From an uncultured bacterium (GTDB lineage: Bacteria > Cyanobacteriota > Vampirovibrionia > Gastranaerophilales > Gastranaerophilaceae), in contig USFB01000031.1 in NCBI GenBank assembly GCA_900553895.1, positions 1 through 22,760 on the forward strand: 22,760 nucleotides of DNA. Direction: 5' to 3'. How positions within the stretch are numbered: the stretch's first letter is position 1; each line of letters starts with the position of its first letter. Below the pieces are notes generated by a model that was not told where the DNA came from, made no database searches, and was given only the letters and a program-made list of their open reading frames with translations. This document shows, one piece after another, positions 20,975 to 22,760 of the stretch. The translations under genes were made by a program, and so were the position numbers.

Positions 20975-21217
20975 CTAGCCTACAAGTTCAGTATCATCTG
21001 ACTCAGAAGCTTTAACCATAATAGCATGTTCAACAGGATTTTCCTTTTTGTATGCGCTATCTGTTACAGCTTCTTCAAAACCAAACTCGTCTCGGGCTTT
21101 TTTCATTTGAGTTTCATCAACCAACTTTTTAGCAAGTTCAGCGATTTCATAAACCAATCTATAACGGTTTTCTGCGTTTTCGTTAAGTTCCCACGCTACT
21201 TTAATAATTTGATCCAT
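20975..21217 (-). CDS. rpoZ: RNA polymerase omega subunit, cyanobacterial type
   Basis: This 80-aa protein carries ENRYRLVYEIAELAKKL and a C-terminal NPVEHAIMVKASESDDTELVG. These match the cyanobacterial omega subunit pattern (NRYRIVxQVAxRAKR, then PVxRAIxEMSDELxxPEIxG) much better than the proteobacterial one (GNRFxLVxxAxxRARQ). Omega helps fold and assemble the beta' subunit. GAGGT stands 5 nt before the ATG. It is monocistronic with its own terminator. The call rests on two short motifs, so it is good but not certain. Confidence 0.72.
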   Translation of the reverse strand: MDQIIKVAWELNENAENRYRLVYEIAELAKKLVDETQMKKARDEFGFEEAVTDSAYKKENPVEHAIMVKASESDDTELVG

Positions 21218-21376
21218 TTTTACCTCTTTTAATCGTTTAACCTGATTTTATAACACACAAAGACATTTGTCTATAGGTAACTTCTTAATAAAACTTAATA
21301 TTGTGTTTGAAATGAGCAATTTTTTATAAAAGAAATACTTTATATATATATACGAGATATTAATAAGGAGCAAATA

Positions 21377-21832
21377 ATGGTACAACAAGTTGGCGAAGCA
21401 TCAATTCCAGTTTATTATCAAAAAAATGGACAAAAACACAGAAAAGATTTAAAGTTTAAAGGTGACTTTGGCTTTCAAATAAATGATAGAAAATATACTG
21501 TAAAAAATGGACAAGTCTATAATCAGTATAATCAAAAATTAAAAAGTATAAGCAAAGATGCCGCAGTTGCATACCAATTCATTGGAATGTCAAATACTGC
21601 TGAATCTGCAAAAGATTATACTTTTTCAATAAAAGATATCCAACAAGCAGCTGCTGACCAAAAATCAAGCATTAAAGGACAAGCCGATAATAGAACTCGA
21701 ACAACAATTGGCACAGAAGTTTGTACATCTATTAATGGCAAAACAACATGCGATGGAACAAAATTTACAACACAATGTAAAGATAACGCAACAGGCAAAG
21801 TTAATACTGTAAGTATCTGGACTTTGAAGTAA
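21377..21832 (+). CDS. Small protein of unknown function
   Basis: This 151-aa protein has no signal peptide or membrane helix. It is rich in Lys, Gln, Thr and Asn. The N-terminal half reads like beta strands with YxxKNGQ-type turns (VYYQKNGQKHRKDLKFKGDFGFQINDRKYTVKNGQVYNQYNQK). The C-terminal part has three cysteines (TEVCTSINGKTTCDGTKFTTQC) that could bind metal or form a disulfide. The family is not recognised. AAGGAG stands 7 nt before the ATG. It faces map with only three bases between stop codons and no terminator in between. Confidence 0.72.
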   Translation: MVQQVGEASIPVYYQKNGQKHRKDLKFKGDFGFQINDRKYTVKNGQVYNQYNQKLKSISKDAAVAYQFIGMSNTAESAKDYTFSIKDIQQAAADQKSSIKGQADNRTRTTIGTEVCTSINGKTTCDGTKFTTQCKDNATGKVNTVSIWTLK

Positions 21833-21835
21833 ACT

Positions 21836-22588
21836 TTACTCCATCAAAGTCGTCATAAGTATCGGATCGCCATCTGTTGCAAGAACTGTATGTTCAAAGT
21901 GCGCAGATGGTTTTCTGTCTTTTGTTACAACGCCCCATTTATCGTCTTCGACAAAAACTTCGTCGCCACCTAAGTTTAACATAGGCTCAATTGCAATGAC
22001 AGTATTTTGTTTGATTAGAGTTTGGTCGCCAACTCTGTAGTTAAATAAAAACGGGTCTTCGTGCATTTCATGACCAACGCCGTGTCCGCCATATTGACGA
22101 ACAATACCTAATTTGTAACTGTTAGCTACATCTTCTATTGCGCCTGAAATATCATCAAGAACATTGCCTGCTCTCATTTTTGCAATACCGGCAAATAAAG
22201 CTTCTTCAGTTGCTTTCATAAGCATTTGTTTTTCTTCTGAAATTTTGCCAACAGCATAAGACCAAGCACTGTCACCAACCATGCCACCGTAAGTTGCCCC
22301 AACATCTATAGCGATTATATCGCCTTCTTTAAGAATTTCTGTTTCTGACGGAATCCCGTGAACGACTTTTTCGTTAATTGAAGTACAAATACAAGCCGGA
22401 AAACCAGCGTAACCAAGAAAAGTCGGGATAGCTTTGTTTTCTTTAATGACTTTCATTGCAATGTTGTCCAGTTCTTTTGTAGAAATACCGGGTTCAACAA
22501 CTTCTTTCATTTTTTTATGAACAAGAGCAACAATGTGTCCTGCATGTCGCATTCTTTTGATTTCGTCACGAGATTTTTTGTTAATCAT
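21836..22588 (-). CDS. map: Methionine aminopeptidase type I
   Basis: This 250-aa enzyme removes the initiator methionine from nascent proteins. All five metal ligands are visible: Asp95, Asp106, His169, Glu201 and Glu232. The substrate-site His77 (NEKVVHGIP) is also present, with GGHGVGHEMHEDP and IEPML around the ligands. Length fits type Ia, without an N-terminal zinc extension. TGAGGA precedes the ATG. It is not next to adk or infA as in many genomes. Confidence 0.96.
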   Translation of the reverse strand: MINKKSRDEIKRMRHAGHIVALVHKKMKEVVEPGISTKELDNIAMKVIKENKAIPTFLGYAGFPACICTSINEKVVHGIPSETEILKEGDIIAIDVGATYGGMVGDSAWSYAVGKISEEKQMLMKATEEALFAGIAKMRAGNVLDDISGAIEDVANSYKLGIVRQYGGHGVGHEMHEDPFLFNYRVGDQTLIKQNTVIAIEPMLNLGGDEVFVEDDKWGVVTKDRKPSAHFEHTVLATDGDPILMTTLME

Positions 22589-22664
22589 AAATTCCTCAAT
22601 TCTTTTTTTTAATTTTAAGCTTAAGAAGTGATAAATTCAAGCAAAAAAAATTTAAACTTTTTGC

Positions 22665-22692
22665 TTGACATCAAATTTTGATTTGGTAATAT
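22665..22692 (+). promoter_or_regulatory. tRNA-Glu promoter
   Basis: TTGACA (22665-22670), a 16-bp spacer and TG-g-TAATAT (-10 at 22687-22692). Start expected near 22699, about 9 nt before the tRNA. Confidence 0.8.
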
Positions 22693-22707
22693 AGAAATTG
22701 TCGATAA

Positions 22708-22760
22708 GCCCCCATCGTCTAGAGGCCTAGGACAACACCCTTTCACGGTGTAGACAGCGA
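22708..22760 (+). tRNA. tRNA-Glu (UUC), 5' part
   Basis: The acceptor strand GCCCCCA, a D arm GTCTAGAGGCCTAGGAC and an anticodon arm ACACC-CTTTCAC-GGTGT with anticodon TTC (22742-22744) are clear. The variable loop starts at the window end and the T arm lies outside. The sequence is very close to bacterial tRNA-Glu. Confidence 0.95.

Noticed and set aside
1..22760. CRISPR array, transposase or phage structural genes
   Set aside because: No regularly spaced repeats, no transposase-like protein and no virion protein were seen.

Overview
The window is AT-rich bacterial DNA read with the standard code. Its gene content suggests a gut-type non-photosynthetic relative of the cyanobacteria (Melainabacteria/Vampirovibrionia, probably Gastranaerophilales). 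This is an inference. It rests on an RNA polymerase omega subunit whose motifs resemble the cyanobacterial form, on several secreted or membrane proteins that look lineage-specific, and on the low G+C.

Region 1 (1-3703) is a small genomic island at the 3' end of a tRNA gene. A 39-bp perfect direct repeat (21-59 and 3665-3703) covers the last 7 nt of the tRNA plus its terminator and brackets about 3.64 kb. Inside are a DUF6994-type gene (minus strand) and, divergently, an mqsR toxin, an unusually long mqsA-type antitoxin and a directly abutting third gene. A two-helix membrane protein with a coiled coil follows. No recombinase lies inside. The two divergent promoters share TAGCAT/ATGCTA operator-like sites. 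Just beyond the right repeat is a truncated remnant of a PD-(D/E)XK-type nuclease domain, so the tRNA looks like a repeated insertion site.

Region 2 (4030-7341) holds a small secreted Cys-rich protein, a Xer recombinase (minus), rimO (plus) and adk (minus).

Region 3 (7342-9082) holds an unexplained structured stretch, the tmRNA gene ssrA (minus) and an exported protein of unknown function. The first 29 bp around the tmRNA 5' end are duplicated. The copies are separated by a 130-bp hairpin-rich insert lying between the best promoter and the mature tmRNA.

Region 4 (9083-14997) holds clpB, a small EF-hand-like protein (minus), and a tight five-gene operon: punA, rqcP, yjbQ, a bioD-like gene and rsmD. 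tmRNA and RqcP belong to two different ribosome-rescue pathways.

Region 5 (15016-22760) holds, mostly on the minus strand, ileS behind a GltP-type symporter, a 431-aa membrane protein of unknown function, a three-hairpin intergenic element and rpoZ. A 151-aa unknown gene (plus) then meets map (minus) with a 3-nt gap, and the window ends inside tRNA-Glu(UUC).

Several genes (DUF6994 gene, mqsR, rimO, possibly the 8169-8903 gene) lack a Shine-Dalgarno sequence and instead have a -10 hexamer exactly 6 nt before the ATG, which predicts leaderless mRNAs. Most other genes have a clear Shine-Dalgarno sequence.
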